Below are positions 9,553 through 19,546 of a DNA stretch of 64,000 nt, piece by piece. This DNA is from an uncultured Verrucomicrobiales bacterium (GTDB lineage: Bacteria; Verrucomicrobiota; Verrucomicrobiia; Verrucomicrobiales; Akkermansiaceae): the NCBI GenBank assembly GCA_949373085.1, contig CASICJ010000008.1, positions 1-64,000 of the forward strand, written 5' to 3'. The stretch's first letter is position 1, and each line of letters starts with the position of its first letter. The notes below the pieces were generated by a model. The model worked only from the letters and a program-made list of their open reading frames with translations, was not told the DNA's origin and did no database searches. Both the position numbers and the translations under genes were made by a program.

Positions 9553-9578
9553 AATATGTGACGAAAACGTCACATATT
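9553..9578. promoter_or_regulatory. Perfect 11-bp inverted repeat between divergent genes
   Basis: AATATGTGACG (9553-9563), four A's, CGTCACATATT (9568-9578). It lies in the 151-bp gap between the HemN-like gene (start 9471, minus) and the response regulator (start 9623, plus), about 45 bp before the latter. The TGTGA/TCACA half-sites recall CRP/FNR-family operators, but the spacer is 8 bp rather than 6. A dimeric regulator acting on one or both operons is the simplest reading; no U-tract follows, so it is unlikely to be a terminator. Confidence 0.5.
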
Positions 9579-9622
9579 GACAGCTTTGCTTTCCAAAAAA
9601 ACTTAGTCACGATCAGCTCGGT

Positions 9623-10303
9623 ATGGAGAGCATCTTAATTATCGAAGACGAAGTTGACATCGCCAAACTTGTCGGATTCAACTTTGAGAGAAACGGATAT
9701 TTAGTCGACATAGCTCACGACGGGCGTGAGGGCCTTAAAAAGATTCTTGAAAACCAGCCCGATCTCGTAATTCTTGACCTCATGCTGCCTGAAATAGACG
9801 GCTATAAAATCCTCAAAAAAATGCAGCGGGACACTCGTTCGCATTCCATTCCGGTTATAATGCTGACGGCCAAAAGCCAAATCGATGACCGCCTAAAGGG
9901 ATTGGAACTTGGAGCTGATGACTACATTACCAAACCTTTTAGCCCTAAAGAACTCATACTCAGAGCCAAGGCTATCTTAAAACGTAACCGCGTCACTCCT
10001 GTCGCAGAGGACTTCTCGCTCGGGCCCTTCCGTTTCGACAAAAATGCTCTCGCTTTTTTCATTAATCATGAAGCCCTCTCCCTTTCGTTAATCGAATTCA
10101 GACTATTCCTGTTTCTTTGCCAACGTGCGGGCCAGTCGCAGGATCGTAACGATCTTCTTAAATTTGTCTGGGGATACAGCGACGAGATTCACAGTAGAAC
10201 GCTCGATACACACATGAAAAGACTCCGTAAAAAACTGGGTAAAGAAGGCTCATTTATTGAAACCATCCGAGGAATCGGGTATCGAGTTCGCCAACCCGAA
10301 TGA
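9623..10303 (+). CDS. OmpR/PhoB-family response regulator
   Basis: 226 aa. Receiver domain at 1-120 with acidic pocket E8/D9, phospho-acceptor D52 (VILDLMLPE), T82 (MLTAK) and K104 (ITKPF). A winged-helix DNA-binding domain follows at about 130-225 (HMKRLRKKLG...IETIRGIGYRV). The next gene is its kinase, overlapping by four bases (ATGA). Phosphate, envelope or other stress inputs are all possible; no target genes are evident apart from the inverted repeat 45 bp upstream, which might be an autoregulatory site. Confidence 0.9.
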   Translation: MESILIIEDEVDIAKLVGFNFERNGYLVDIAHDGREGLKKILENQPDLVILDLMLPEIDGYKILKKMQRDTRSHSIPVIMLTAKSQIDDRLKGLELGADDYITKPFSPKELILRAKAILKRNRVTPVAEDFSLGPFRFDKNALAFFINHEALSLSLIEFRLFLFLCQRAGQSQDRNDLLKFVWGYSDEIHSRTLDTHMKRLRKKLGKEGSFIETIRGIGYRVRQPE

Positions 10304-11523
10304 CTTACTTTGCCTTCAGCTGTGTAATCGTCCTAGTTTACCTCCTAGTTAGGTCAAACAAGAGGCAACAGGGAGCGGAGAGTGAATTGGGTCGTCTAAG
10401 GAAAACATTACTCCTAGATGAGCGGAGCAAAGACAAGGCCCACATCCATGACCTGCAACAGCTTCTAGATGCTCTTCCCCAGGCCTTCTTTTCAATAACC
10501 AAAGAAGGAGTCGTAACTCGGATCAATTCCCAAGCTCGCCGAATCTTCGACGACTGTGATATCCTTGACAAAAATATTGATCAAGTATTCCTCGATTCGG
10601 CAATGAGATCGCTGCTTTTAAAAAAGCTCTCCAAACTCAAGCCTGCTCAAAAAATTTTACGATTCCCTCCCAATTCTATTTTTTCCTCGAACACTCATGA
10701 TAAGGATTCCCACTGGGAAATTGAAATCTACCCTCTCTCGCTTCTAGGCAAAAGCAGCGAAATTCAACTTATGATGAGGGACATCACAGCCAGCGTTCAC
10801 TCAGATCAGGTTAGGCAAGACTTTGTCGCCAACGCCTCCCACGAACTTCGCACACCCCTCTCGGTGATCTCAGGCTACCTTGAACTCCTTACTGAAGAAG
10901 GAGGCCTTGATCAAAGGGAGCCTGCGCAAAAGATGCTAGGAACGATGGATCGCCACGTGGTCCGTATCAACCGAATCGTCGACGACATGCTTTTAATTTC
11001 TAAGCTCGAATCAGATGACTTCGTCCCCCTCAATCTAGCCCCCTTTTGTATTGCAACTTGTGTTCGGGACGTCATTGAAAGGCTCGAAATTGTTATCAAA
11101 AAACAAAAGTCTACGATCGAGATGGAGGTCCCTGAATTCCAGCTCATAGGCGATCAATTTTACTGGACTCAAATCCTCTTCAATCTTGTTGAAAATGCCT
11201 TAAAGCAAAATCCAAACATCCCCCTCCAGATTCGTATCAATACAGAGGCATCTAAGGATAATCACTTTAAGATCCTTATTACTGACAACGGAATTGGAAT
11301 TCCCACGAACGATCTCCCCTTTATTTTTAAACGGTTCTATCGCGTCGAAAAGCACCACTCTCAAACACAAGTGAAGGGAACCGGACTTGGCCTATCAATT
11401 GTCAAGCGGGCCGTTGAAGCCCACGGAGGCGAAATCACCGCGACTTCGACTCCCGGAATCGAAACTGTCTTTACCATTACCGTCCCACAGTCTCATGACG
11501 ATATGATAACGGTTAACGAGTAA
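10300..11523 (+). CDS. PhoR-like membrane sensor histidine kinase
   Basis: 407 aa. One N-terminal membrane segment (about 3-19), a coiled stretch, a PAS domain at about 50-165 (LLDALPQAFFSITKEGVVTR), HisKA with the H-box ASHELRTPLS (H181), and HATPase_c with N-box LVENALKQNP, G1 DNGIGIP and G2 GTGLGLSIV. The layout matches PhoR-type kinases with an internal PAS sensor and little extracytoplasmic sequence. The ATG lies inside the stop of the regulator gene, so the pair is co-translated. Confidence 0.9.
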   Translation: MTYFAFSCVIVLVYLLVRSNKRQQGAESELGRLRKTLLLDERSKDKAHIHDLQQLLDALPQAFFSITKEGVVTRINSQARRIFDDCDILDKNIDQVFLDSAMRSLLLKKLSKLKPAQKILRFPPNSIFSSNTHDKDSHWEIEIYPLSLLGKSSEIQLMMRDITASVHSDQVRQDFVANASHELRTPLSVISGYLELLTEEGGLDQREPAQKMLGTMDRHVVRINRIVDDMLLISKLESDDFVPLNLAPFCIATCVRDVIERLEIVIKKQKSTIEMEVPEFQLIGDQFYWTQILFNLVENALKQNPNIPLQIRINTEASKDNHFKILITDNGIGIPTNDLPFIFKRFYRVEKHHSQTQVKGTGLGLSIVKRAVEAHGGEITATSTPGIETVFTITVPQSHDDMITVNE

Positions 11524-11687
11524 GTCTTGCTATTTTGTGATAAACCCGCTTTTTCTCTCCGCCTTGGAAGAACCAACCTTCCACCCCTTTTCCAATCTTG
11601 GTCGATGAGAGACTGGTTCCGGGTTTTCAAAACACCCTCGTCGAATCCAGCCCTTAGGCATCCTTGTCAACCGGCACTCTCAAAAAA

Positions 11688-13022
11688 ATGACCCAAACCT
11701 CATTCGAGGAGCTAGCACTAGCTGCTCCCATTCAACGTGCGCTCGCCGAGCAAAACTATTCGACCCCTTCACCTATTCAGGCGCAATCTATCCCTATTCT
11801 TCTTAAGGGACGGGACCTTCTCGGTATCGCTCAAACCGGCACAGGAAAAACCGCTGCATTTTCTCTCCCCATTCTTGACGGTCTTCACAATAACCCTCAG
11901 CGCCCCCGCCGCAAGTCCGCTCGTGTCCTTGTTCTTACCCCCACCCGTGAGCTTGCAACGCAAATTTCACAAAGCTTTGACAGCTACGGTCGACACCTCC
12001 GATTCAAAAAAACACTCGTCTTTGGAGGAGTTGGAAAAAATCCACAAATCCGCGCCATGCAACCTGGCGTCGACGTTCTCGTGGCATGCCCCGGTCGCCT
12101 ACTTGATCACATGAACGAGGGTGACATTGAGCTCTCTGGAGTCGAATACTTTGTCCTTGATGAAGTCGACCGTATGCTCGACATGGGATTTCTCCGTGAC
12201 GTTAAAAAGATCGTAGCAGCGCTTCCAAAGAAAAAACAGTCCCTCTTTTTCTCTGCCACTCTTGCGCCCCAGATTAAAGAATTGGCCCACACGATACTCA
12301 TCAACCCTGCCTCGGTTTCAATTGCACCCGAAAAAACAACAGCCGAAAAAGTCGCCCAAGCTGTTTATTTCGTCGACAAGGAGTCTAAAAAAGATCTCTT
12401 ACTTAATCACCTCGCAGAGCAACAAGGTAAAGGGCTCACCATCGTATTCTCACGAACTAAGCACGGCGCTAACAAGCTTTGTAAATCCATCAACTCACAC
12501 GGGTTTGAAGCCGAGGCAATCCACGGTAATCGCTCTCAACCACAGCGTGAACGCACCCTGACAAAATTCAAAAAAGGAACTCTCCCTATCCTCGTGGCAA
12601 CCGATGTGGCCGCTCGAGGAGTCGACGTGAAAGATGTTACCCTCGTCATCAATATGGACCTTCCCAATGAAGCGGAAGCTTACGTTCATCGCATCGGCCG
12701 GACCGGACGAGCCGGCGCCACAGGGCATGCTATCTCATATTGCTCTCCTGAAGAACACGAGTTCTTCATGGATATCGAAAAGCTCATTCATCAAAAAATT
12801 CCGGTTGATATAAACCACACTTACCATAACAACGAACTCGCGGCTCTTCACGCCCGCGGTATCAAATCCCCCGAATCAACCCGCGACAATGGAGGCAAGA
12901 CTCGCAAGGGTGGAGGTGGTGGCAGCCGCGGCCGCCAAGGAGGAAATGGTAGCAGGCCTCGAGATCAAGGACAGAGACGCTCAAACACCCCCTCAGGTGG
13001 GAACCGTCGCAGACGACGCTGA
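11688..13022 (+). CDS. rhlE: DEAD-box RNA helicase, RhlE-type
   Basis: 444 aa from ATG 11688 (MTQTSFEELAL); an upstream TTG at 11664 is possible. All DEAD-box motifs are visible: Q-motif (TPSPIQAQSIP), I AQTGTGKT, Ia PTRELA, Ib CPGRLLD, II DEVD instead of DEAD, III SAT, V DVAARGVDV, VI HRIGRTGR. The C-terminal 60 residues are Gly/Arg-rich and end in RRRRR, an RNA-binding tail typical of RhlE. Probable role: ribosome assembly or RNA turnover in the cytosol. Motif II as DEVD is a mild variant and still fits Mg-ATP binding. Confidence 0.88.
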   Translation: MTQTSFEELALAAPIQRALAEQNYSTPSPIQAQSIPILLKGRDLLGIAQTGTGKTAAFSLPILDGLHNNPQRPRRKSARVLVLTPTRELATQISQSFDSYGRHLRFKKTLVFGGVGKNPQIRAMQPGVDVLVACPGRLLDHMNEGDIELSGVEYFVLDEVDRMLDMGFLRDVKKIVAALPKKKQSLFFSATLAPQIKELAHTILINPASVSIAPEKTTAEKVAQAVYFVDKESKKDLLLNHLAEQQGKGLTIVFSRTKHGANKLCKSINSHGFEAEAIHGNRSQPQRERTLTKFKKGTLPILVATDVAARGVDVKDVTLVINMDLPNEAEAYVHRIGRTGRAGATGHAISYCSPEEHEFFMDIEKLIHQKIPVDINHTYHNNELAALHARGIKSPESTRDNGGKTRKGGGGGSRGRQGGNGSRPRDQGQRRSNTPSGGNRRRRR

Positions 13023-13034
13023 GGCCAGTGAGAT

Positions 13035-15590
13035 TTAACTTCCCCCGCGAAGAATTTCAAGCGGCGAATGCCCGCACACACCTCGGCTCAACACGAGGCC
13101 ACCCAGCACAGACACAAAGGATACCAGGCCCAAGGCTGACAAAATAAGCATCAAATCTGGCCACGGCGAAGCCTTGAACACGAAGACTGCTAACGCGTAA
13201 TTGGCACCGATCGCCAGCAATACTCCTGTCAATGCAGTGAGCACGCCGAGAGTAGCATACTCGATCACCAAAATCACACGCACTTGTTTGGACGACGCCC
13301 CGAGCGTCCGAAGAAGAACGCTTTCTTTCAATCGAACATCACGCCCGTTCATCAAAGTCCCGAGAAGAATAGGCAATCCAGCCAGCACCGTAAAACCAGC
13401 CAAAACCGTAATAACTGTCGAAATATCGCCTAATATATCTCGAACCTCCTTGAGGATCTGAGTCAAATCAATCGCGGTTACATTCGCAAATTTTTCTGCC
13501 AGTTCACGCTGCAAATCACCCGAAGCTTGAGGAGATGGAGTCCGAGTCGTCACAACGTTAAATCCTGGCGCATCCTCTAAAACACCCGGCGGAAAAACCA
13601 TGAAAAAGTTCAGATTAAAACGGCTCCAATCCACTTTACGAATACTTGTAACCTGTGTCTCGATTGCAAGTCCCTGAACGTCCATAGTAATTTTATCACC
13701 AATCCCAACCTTCATATCTCGGGCGATCTTCTCCTCCAACGAGATAGGAACAAGTCCTTCAGGGGCCTCAATCCCTGTCGCAAAATCGCCCTCGAGAATC
13801 GTCTCCGTGAAGTTTAAGCGATCCCTGTAAGTTGATCGAAACTCCCGCCTCCCCACCCAGCCTGGGACACCTTTAACCTTACCAACTTCCACCCCACCGA
13901 TAGACTGAACCCTCATTGTCACCATCGGAACACTTTCGAGAACGGGTAAATCATTTTTCCTTAAAACGGATTCAACCTCAGAAACCTGATCCGACTGGAC
14001 ATCAATAAGATAAAGATTTGGATTTTCATCCGATTGTTGAAGGGTCAACCGTTCGTTCAAAAGATTACCAGCAGAAAGAATCGTCACTAGCAAGAATGCA
14101 CCTAATCCCAGCGAGAGCAGAAAAAGAAGCGTTTGATTTCCAGGGCGATGCAAATTGGAAACGCCCTGCCGCAAAAGATACGGCCAACGTTTCCCCACTA
14201 TCCGACGTGTCACTGCCATTAGTATTTTTGCCACGGTTGCAAGCATCAAAAAAGCCACGACCATTCCCCCGACGAGAGCCAACGCACGTTTCCAATCAGA
14301 TCCATTAGAGCGAGCAACCATTAAGAGTAGTGCCACCAACAGAAGATAAATCGGAAATGCCTGCCAAAATCTACCCTTTAAACAAGAATCACTCCTCAGG
14401 GTAATCGCTGGCGAGATTCCCTGAATTTTCAACAAGGGTAAAAGTGCAAATCCACAACAAACTAAAAATCCCGTAGCTGTTGTCAGCGCGACAACCTTCC
14501 ACTCTGGTGATGGATTCACAGAAACAGGTAATTCATCGCCAAGCACTTCGAGAAGCCCCACTTGAATCCCAACCCCAAGTCCACCTCCGAGCAGAGCCCC
14601 AAGTAAGCCCAGAGCGATTGCTTGCGCAAAATAGATCCCAAACGCCACGCTTCCAGGACACCCCAAACAACGTAAGACCGAGATTGTCGCGATCCGCCTC
14701 GTCACATGAGCATGAACCGCACCCGCAACCCCGATCGCCCCAAGCGCGAGGGAAGCCAACGCAATAAGCCCTAAAAACTTTTGAAAATTTTCCAAAGCAT
14801 CTCCCAAATTCTCTCTACGATTTTCCGGGGTCTCCATTCTCCAGCGACTCTTGGGAAACTCATCTCGAATCGCTTCTTTTAATTTACGTTCATTACGAGC
14901 CTCTTTGATTTTTAGATGCAGCTGATACGACGCCATACTATTTTTTCCTAAAAGACCACTACGCTCAATATCACCTAGACGAACATAAACCTCAGGAGCA
15001 AATCCACTGAAGCGATTTCCTCGAGGTGCTGGCTTCTTAATGACACCAAGGATGGTTAGACGGATTCCGCCCAATTCAACCTTATCGCCAATCTTCGCTG
15101 AAAATTGGTCAAGAACCGCCGGCTCTAATAAGATCCCACCTTCTTGATGCAACTGGTTCCACGCGTCTAATGGTTGTGTCTGAACCTTACCATAAAAAGG
15201 AAACGCCCCATCCATCCCGCGAACCTGCATCAAGCGTGCCCCCAGATCCGGTAAAAAACGAAGCATCGAAGGGAAGCTCACCTCCCGACTAACGCGCTCA
15301 CCCCGTTTCGCCAAACCGTCAATCTCGTCAGATTTAAGCTCCTTGCGGGAAGACACACGCAAATCAGAACCAAGAAGTGACTTCGCCTCGGATTCGATCC
15401 CACGTTCCACGCTTGTTTTTAAAGAATGAATGGCCGTCAACGCAGCAACACCGGAAACAATGGCCAGCGAAAAAACAACTAATCGTAAGCGTTGCGACCG
15501 GCTATCACGCCAAGCCATTTTCCAGACCCAACGGCAAAACAAAGACCGCCATAGACTCCTTGGAAGAGGCTTATCTTTAGAAAGTCTCAT
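13035..15590 (-). CDS. FtsX-like ABC transporter permease (YbbP-type)
   Basis: 851 aa from ATG 15590 (MRLSKDKPLP). This start has the Shine-Dalgarno-like GAGGAGG six bases upstream, better than the longer frame to 15620. Membrane helix at about 35-55, then a large periplasmic MacB-type domain, and two FtsX cores (central and C-terminal helix bundles; ten or so hydrophobic segments in all). This is the YbbP layout: two FtsX domains in one chain. It overlaps the ATPase gene by 14 bp. Such exporters move lipoproteins, peptides or lipids out of the inner membrane; substrate unknown. Intact over 2.5 kb, unlike several neighbours. Confidence 0.85.
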   Translation of the reverse strand: MRLSKDKPLPRSLWRSLFCRWVWKMAWRDSRSQRLRLVVFSLAIVSGVAALTAIHSLKTSVERGIESEAKSLLGSDLRVSSRKELKSDEIDGLAKRGERVSREVSFPSMLRFLPDLGARLMQVRGMDGAFPFYGKVQTQPLDAWNQLHQEGGILLEPAVLDQFSAKIGDKVELGGIRLTILGVIKKPAPRGNRFSGFAPEVYVRLGDIERSGLLGKNSMASYQLHLKIKEARNERKLKEAIRDEFPKSRWRMETPENRRENLGDALENFQKFLGLIALASLALGAIGVAGAVHAHVTRRIATISVLRCLGCPGSVAFGIYFAQAIALGLLGALLGGGLGVGIQVGLLEVLGDELPVSVNPSPEWKVVALTTATGFLVCCGFALLPLLKIQGISPAITLRSDSCLKGRFWQAFPIYLLLVALLLMVARSNGSDWKRALALVGGMVVAFLMLATVAKILMAVTRRIVGKRWPYLLRQGVSNLHRPGNQTLLFLLSLGLGAFLLVTILSAGNLLNERLTLQQSDENPNLYLIDVQSDQVSEVESVLRKNDLPVLESVPMVTMRVQSIGGVEVGKVKGVPGWVGRREFRSTYRDRLNFTETILEGDFATGIEAPEGLVPISLEEKIARDMKVGIGDKITMDVQGLAIETQVTSIRKVDWSRFNLNFFMVFPPGVLEDAPGFNVVTTRTPSPQASGDLQRELAEKFANVTAIDLTQILKEVRDILGDISTVITVLAGFTVLAGLPILLGTLMNGRDVRLKESVLLRTLGASSKQVRVILVIEYATLGVLTALTGVLLAIGANYALAVFVFKASPWPDLMLILSALGLVSFVSVLGGLVLSRGVCGHSPLEILRGGS

Positions 15591-16314
15591 TTTCCTCCTC
15601 GGAGACAATTCTTCCGCCACTCATCGTAACAACACGTCGTGCTTTCGCTGCGAGTCCCGGGTCATGGGTCACCAAAACGAGAGCCGTTTCCGCTTCACGA
15701 TTCAATCGAAAAAGCATCTCCACAATAGGCTCACTAGTCCCCGAATCCAAATTTCCTGTCGGTTCATCTGCAAACAAGATTTTGGGGCGATGAATAAAAG
15801 CCCGAGCCAGCGCGACTCGCTGTTGCTCGCCTCCTGAGAGTTGTAAAGGGTAGTGATCCATCCGGTCACCAAGGCCTACTTCCACCAGCAACTTTTCCGC
15901 TTCATCCTGTTTTCCGGACTCCCCACGTAATTCTAAAGGAACTAAAACGTTCTCGATCGCCGTCAAAGTTGGGATCAATTGGAAGCTCTGAAATACGAAG
16001 CCAACCAGTCGATTTCGCAAAGCAGCCCGTTCATCCTGATCGAGAGTCTCGATCGCCAGTCCATCCAATACAACCGAACCCACCGTCGCATCATCCAACC
16101 CTGCACAAAGCCCTAGCAAAGTGGTTTTCCCGCTTCCTGATGGACCAACAATGGCCAAAGTATCACCTTCTTCTAAGCTTAGGTTAACATCATTTAAAAC
16201 CGTCAATTCCTGTGAAGCAGTCTGATGAATCTTCCGTAAATTTGAAACCTTTAGGATGGGTGGTTTGACAGCACTTGATGGCGGTTCTAGTTTTGAGACA
16301 GATGGAGAAATCAT
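15577..16314 (-). CDS. ABC transporter ATP-binding protein (YbbA/LolD-type)
   Basis: 245 aa from ATG 16314 (MISPSVSKLEPP). Walker A GPSGSGKTT, Q-loop FVFQSFQL, signature LSGGEQQRVALARA, Walker B ILFADEPTGNLD, H-loop VTHD. This is the LolD/MacB-type ATPase that pairs with FtsX-like permeases, and its partner follows directly. The start overlaps by 13 bp the start of the divergent tesA-like gene, the same tesA / ybbA-ybbP arrangement as in Escherichia coli. Confidence 0.88.
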   Translation of the reverse strand: MISPSVSKLEPPSSAVKPPILKVSNLRKIHQTASQELTVLNDVNLSLEEGDTLAIVGPSGSGKTTLLGLCAGLDDATVGSVVLDGLAIETLDQDERAALRNRLVGFVFQSFQLIPTLTAIENVLVPLELRGESGKQDEAEKLLVEVGLGDRMDHYPLQLSGGEQQRVALARAFIHRPKILFADEPTGNLDSGTSEPIVEMLFRLNREAETALVLVTHDPGLAAKARRVVTMSGGRIVSEEENETF

Positions 16315-16962
16315 TACTAAAGAGATTTTGGATCGGGCTATTGACTGCCGGTGTTGGATTATTATTCGCCGGAAACACCGCGAAAGCAAATGATACCAAG
16401 AAGCGAATTGTGATCCTAGGCGACAGCATCACTGCTGGCTATGGGTTAGAGCTAAAAGAAGCTTATCCGGCTCTCATCCGGCAAAAACTTGCGCAAGCCA
16501 AGCTTCCCTTCGTTGTCGTGAATGCCGGAGTTAGCGGCGACACCTCGGCCGGTGGCTTACGCAGAGTGGCCTGGACGCTCAGTAAAGGCGCCGATATTCT
16601 CATCATCGCCCTTGGTGGTAATGACGGACTTCGAGGGATTTCAACTGATGAAACCAAAAAAAATCTCCTTGGAATTATAAAAAAGGCCCGGACCAAAAAC
16701 CCCATGATAAAGACTCTCATCGCCGGAATGCAAATGCCCCGCTAATATGGGCCCCAAATTCACCGAACGATTCAAAAAAATCTTCCCTGAAATTGCCAAA
16801 GCATCGAACTCCCGCCTAATTCCATTTCTTATCGAAGACGTCGGTGGAGACGAAAACCTTAACCAGGCAGACGGTATTCACCCAACTGCAGAGGGACAAA
16901 GAATTGTCGCAGATAACGTCTGGAAGATCCTTCTTCCAGAACTCACAAAGAAAGAGTCCTGA
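16302..16962 (+). CDS. tesA: TesA-like SGNH arylesterase/lysophospholipase, one frameshift
   Basis: The restored 219-aa protein has a signal peptide at 1-29 (MEKSLLKRFWIGLLTAGVGL, cleavage after AKA). It has the SGNH blocks: GDSITAGYG (Ser about 42), NAGVSGDTS, GGNDGLRG, and the catalytic DGIHPT. Acts in the periplasm on thioesters or lysophospholipids. An in-frame TAA at 16743 arises from an extra C in CCCC 16737-16740; with CCC the text reads QMPANMGPKF and runs to 16962. Conserved neighbourhood with the divergent YbbA/YbbP pair supports the name. Confidence 0.82.
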
Positions 16963-17017
16963 TTTTTCTATTTTCTCACGAAAGACTACAAATGTCTGAT
17001 ACCGTTTCTTAGAACTT

Positions 17018-19231
17018 ATGATATTCCATAAAATGGGAACTATCTTTACATCCATTATCATCCTATCTTTATGCGCTTTTGTCCAAGCAAATCAAAAACC
17101 AGAATTCACCAACTACTGCAAACGGATTGAACAAGAAATCCAAGGGAGAAAACACGGTTTTCTTGCTGGGAATCTAGCCTACTACGTCGGTGGATTTCAC
17201 GCCAGCTGGAAACTGTTTGAAGATGAAACCCTCGGTCTAACCCATCCCTTCTATCACGATCTTCGTGGCAGGGGCGCCTCGCTCCTAAAAAGCAAAATTA
17301 GAGGCAACCAAAACACCGGAAAAGGAAACGACTTCCTAAGTTGGGAATTCTATAAAGATACGAGGGTCCTTTATGGTAGCGTAATCGTAAATGGGGAAAC
17401 GTACCAACACCCTAAGCCCACGAGTATGCGTTGGCGCCCCGATAAAATAGTCTGCGAGTATGAGGTCGCAGGAGTAAGACTAACGGAAGAAAAATTCATC
17501 GCAGCCAGCGATGCTGCCGCATCTATCATAAGATCGTCAAAGCCCGTGACCCTTCAATTTTCCGGTCATAGCTTTTACACGCGGAACAGCGCCTCATCAA
17601 CCGCGAGTCTCAAACACGATGAGAAAAATAAGGCTCTCATAATTTCAGAGGGCGGCACGATGAAAGCCCGCCCAGATCCTAATAGACCCGAACGTGTCGG
17701 GCCTTCGATCTACGACGGCATGAGCACGGTAATAGGCGCCTCTCGCAAATTCGCTAAAACCTTACTCACGAAGAAAGATGAAAAAGGGGTTCAGCACTAT
17801 GCCTTCTCTATTCCTTGCGACGATAAAGGCACCATTGTTTCCTGGGCGATGCACGATGAAGAGGTCCAGGCTCTTCAATCCGCTACAAAGATCATCCAAA
17901 ATCACCAGTCTTTACTCTCAGAAAAAACCGCCGAAATGAATCGGCTGCTGAACGATGAAATCCCCCACTTCCGATGCCCAGATGAAAAGTTCGTGGATAT
18001 CTACTACTACCTCTGGTCCCTCTACCTCATGTATCACATCGAGGTTGGAAAAGGATGGGAACTTGAAGGCCACACTCAAACCGCCGTCAATAATTTCCTT
18101 GGCCTCCATCGCTACGACGCGGCTTTCCAAATCAAAGTTGGTGCGTGGATGAGCGATAAACGTAAGTTTGCGTATGGCAACGTTCTCACTTGGAAGTATT
18201 TAACCAAGAACAATCACTTCCGAGAATCTCCAAACGGTAGCCGGTTGATCTCAGACAATAAAGGCATCGCCTGGCACAGTGGCGCCTATGGACCTGAAAC
18301 CTCAGAACACGTTCTGGGAGCATGGCAAATTTACGAACACACCGGCGACATCAAATTCCTTCGAGACGCATATGAAGATCATTTTGAAACGCTGTTTTAC
18401 AAACGCATAACTGGATTTGCGATGAACGACTTCGAAGTTGCTGAAATTCTCGAGGAAATGGCTAGCATCCTTGGCAAGAAAGATGATGTAAAACACTGGC
18501 AAACATTGATCCGGCGGGACCCTAAACATATTCGCCTTATGTTTGATCAACGTTGGGAATCAAACGGAGTGCCAAATTACTTTGGCGCTCCTAAAAACAA
18601 AATGCTCATGGACTAATGGATTTTGGGCGATGCGTTCTCCCCATTTCCCGAAGGAATATGCGATCAGCATGGTCCAGAAGTGGGCCCTTGATCGGGAGAA
18701 AGGATTCTACGGAGAGTTCTTCCCTCTCGCGATGTCAAAACAATCCATGCAGGCCTTTGCCTCGGGACGTGGATCATTCTTTCGGCTACACTCCCCGACA
18801 CCGCTTATTTCACCCTAGATGGAATGTTTCGTCAGGGTCTGGTAGCCGAAGCTACAAAGCTCACACTAAACCATCTTTTAAATTACAACTTCCACTCTGA
18901 TTGGAAAATCCCCATTGCCCCCGAAGCCTACAAAAGAGACCGGACCCTTTTTGGTGATCAATACTCAAACTTCAACGCTGGGAAAATTCTCCTTTATCTT
19001 GAAGGCATAGGTGGCCTCAAGCTTTCTCTCCCAAATCAAACGCTCACCGTAAAGCCGGGCCCTCCCCCAAAGCATGGGACTGGATGGAGATTCGCCTACC
19101 AATTCAGGAACGATGGACTCGTATTCACTATCGCCATGACGAAATTGAAGTTCAAGACAGTCCTATCCCATGGCAGATTATTAAATCCCCTCGATAAAGA
19201 TGGTTCGATGGCCCCATCGGAAAACTCCTAG
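17018..19231 (+). CDS. Secreted (alpha/alpha)6-barrel glycoside hydrolase-like protein, three frameshifts
   Basis: Restored length is 736 aa. Signal peptide MIFHKMGTIFTSIIILSLCA (a start at 17033 is equally possible). The middle has the helical-barrel features of GH63/MGH1-type enzymes: YYYLWSLYLMYH, GAYGPETSEHVLGAWQ, DFEVAEILEEMASIL, and a later ASDVDHSFGYTPDTAYFTL. Such enzymes hydrolyse alpha- or other glucosides. Each of three +1 shifts is repaired by removing one base of a short run: GG near 18611, GGG near 18768, CCCC near 18798. The exact GH family cannot be fixed by eye. No partner gene is obvious. Confidence 0.65.
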
Positions 19232-19546
19232 GCGACGAACTAAGAAGGGATTTCTAGCAAATCCTAAAAAAGCGTTAACGGTAGCGGCATCCTCTTCCTT
19301 TTCTTTAAACCCCTTTAGAGAATACAAGTGAGTGCCTGTTTCGTCCTCATTGAACATATTAGGGGAAACCATCATGGGGCTAGGTGACAAACGACAAGAC
19401 CCATCACAAAACACCTCAATCTTCGGATACTGGCAGAAGCCATATCAGTGTGATAATTACAATCACAACCAGAATTGGGCAGGTTTACTTCACACTGTAA
19501 ACACATCATCCTAACTTTTAAAAATCCTCAGGTATTTTAATAGGTT
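19232..19546. other. Intergenic stretch with repeat tail and a possible minus-strand prepilin remnant
   Basis: Between the helical-barrel hydrolase and a convergent gene. 19244-19275 carries the 3' part of the dispersed repeat (GGGATTTCTAGCAAATCC). On the minus strand, 19444 down to about 19275 reads QYPKIEVFCDGSCRLS, which resembles the C-terminus of DUF1559-type prepilin-like proteins (FCDGSVRF motif). It has no start and is preceded by a stop, so at best a gene remnant. Nothing else recognised. Confidence 0.3.

Noticed and set aside
13035-15590. Large antisense ORFs in the permease gene
   Set aside because: The permease shows two complete FtsX cores and a ribosome-binding site; the antisense frames have no motifs.
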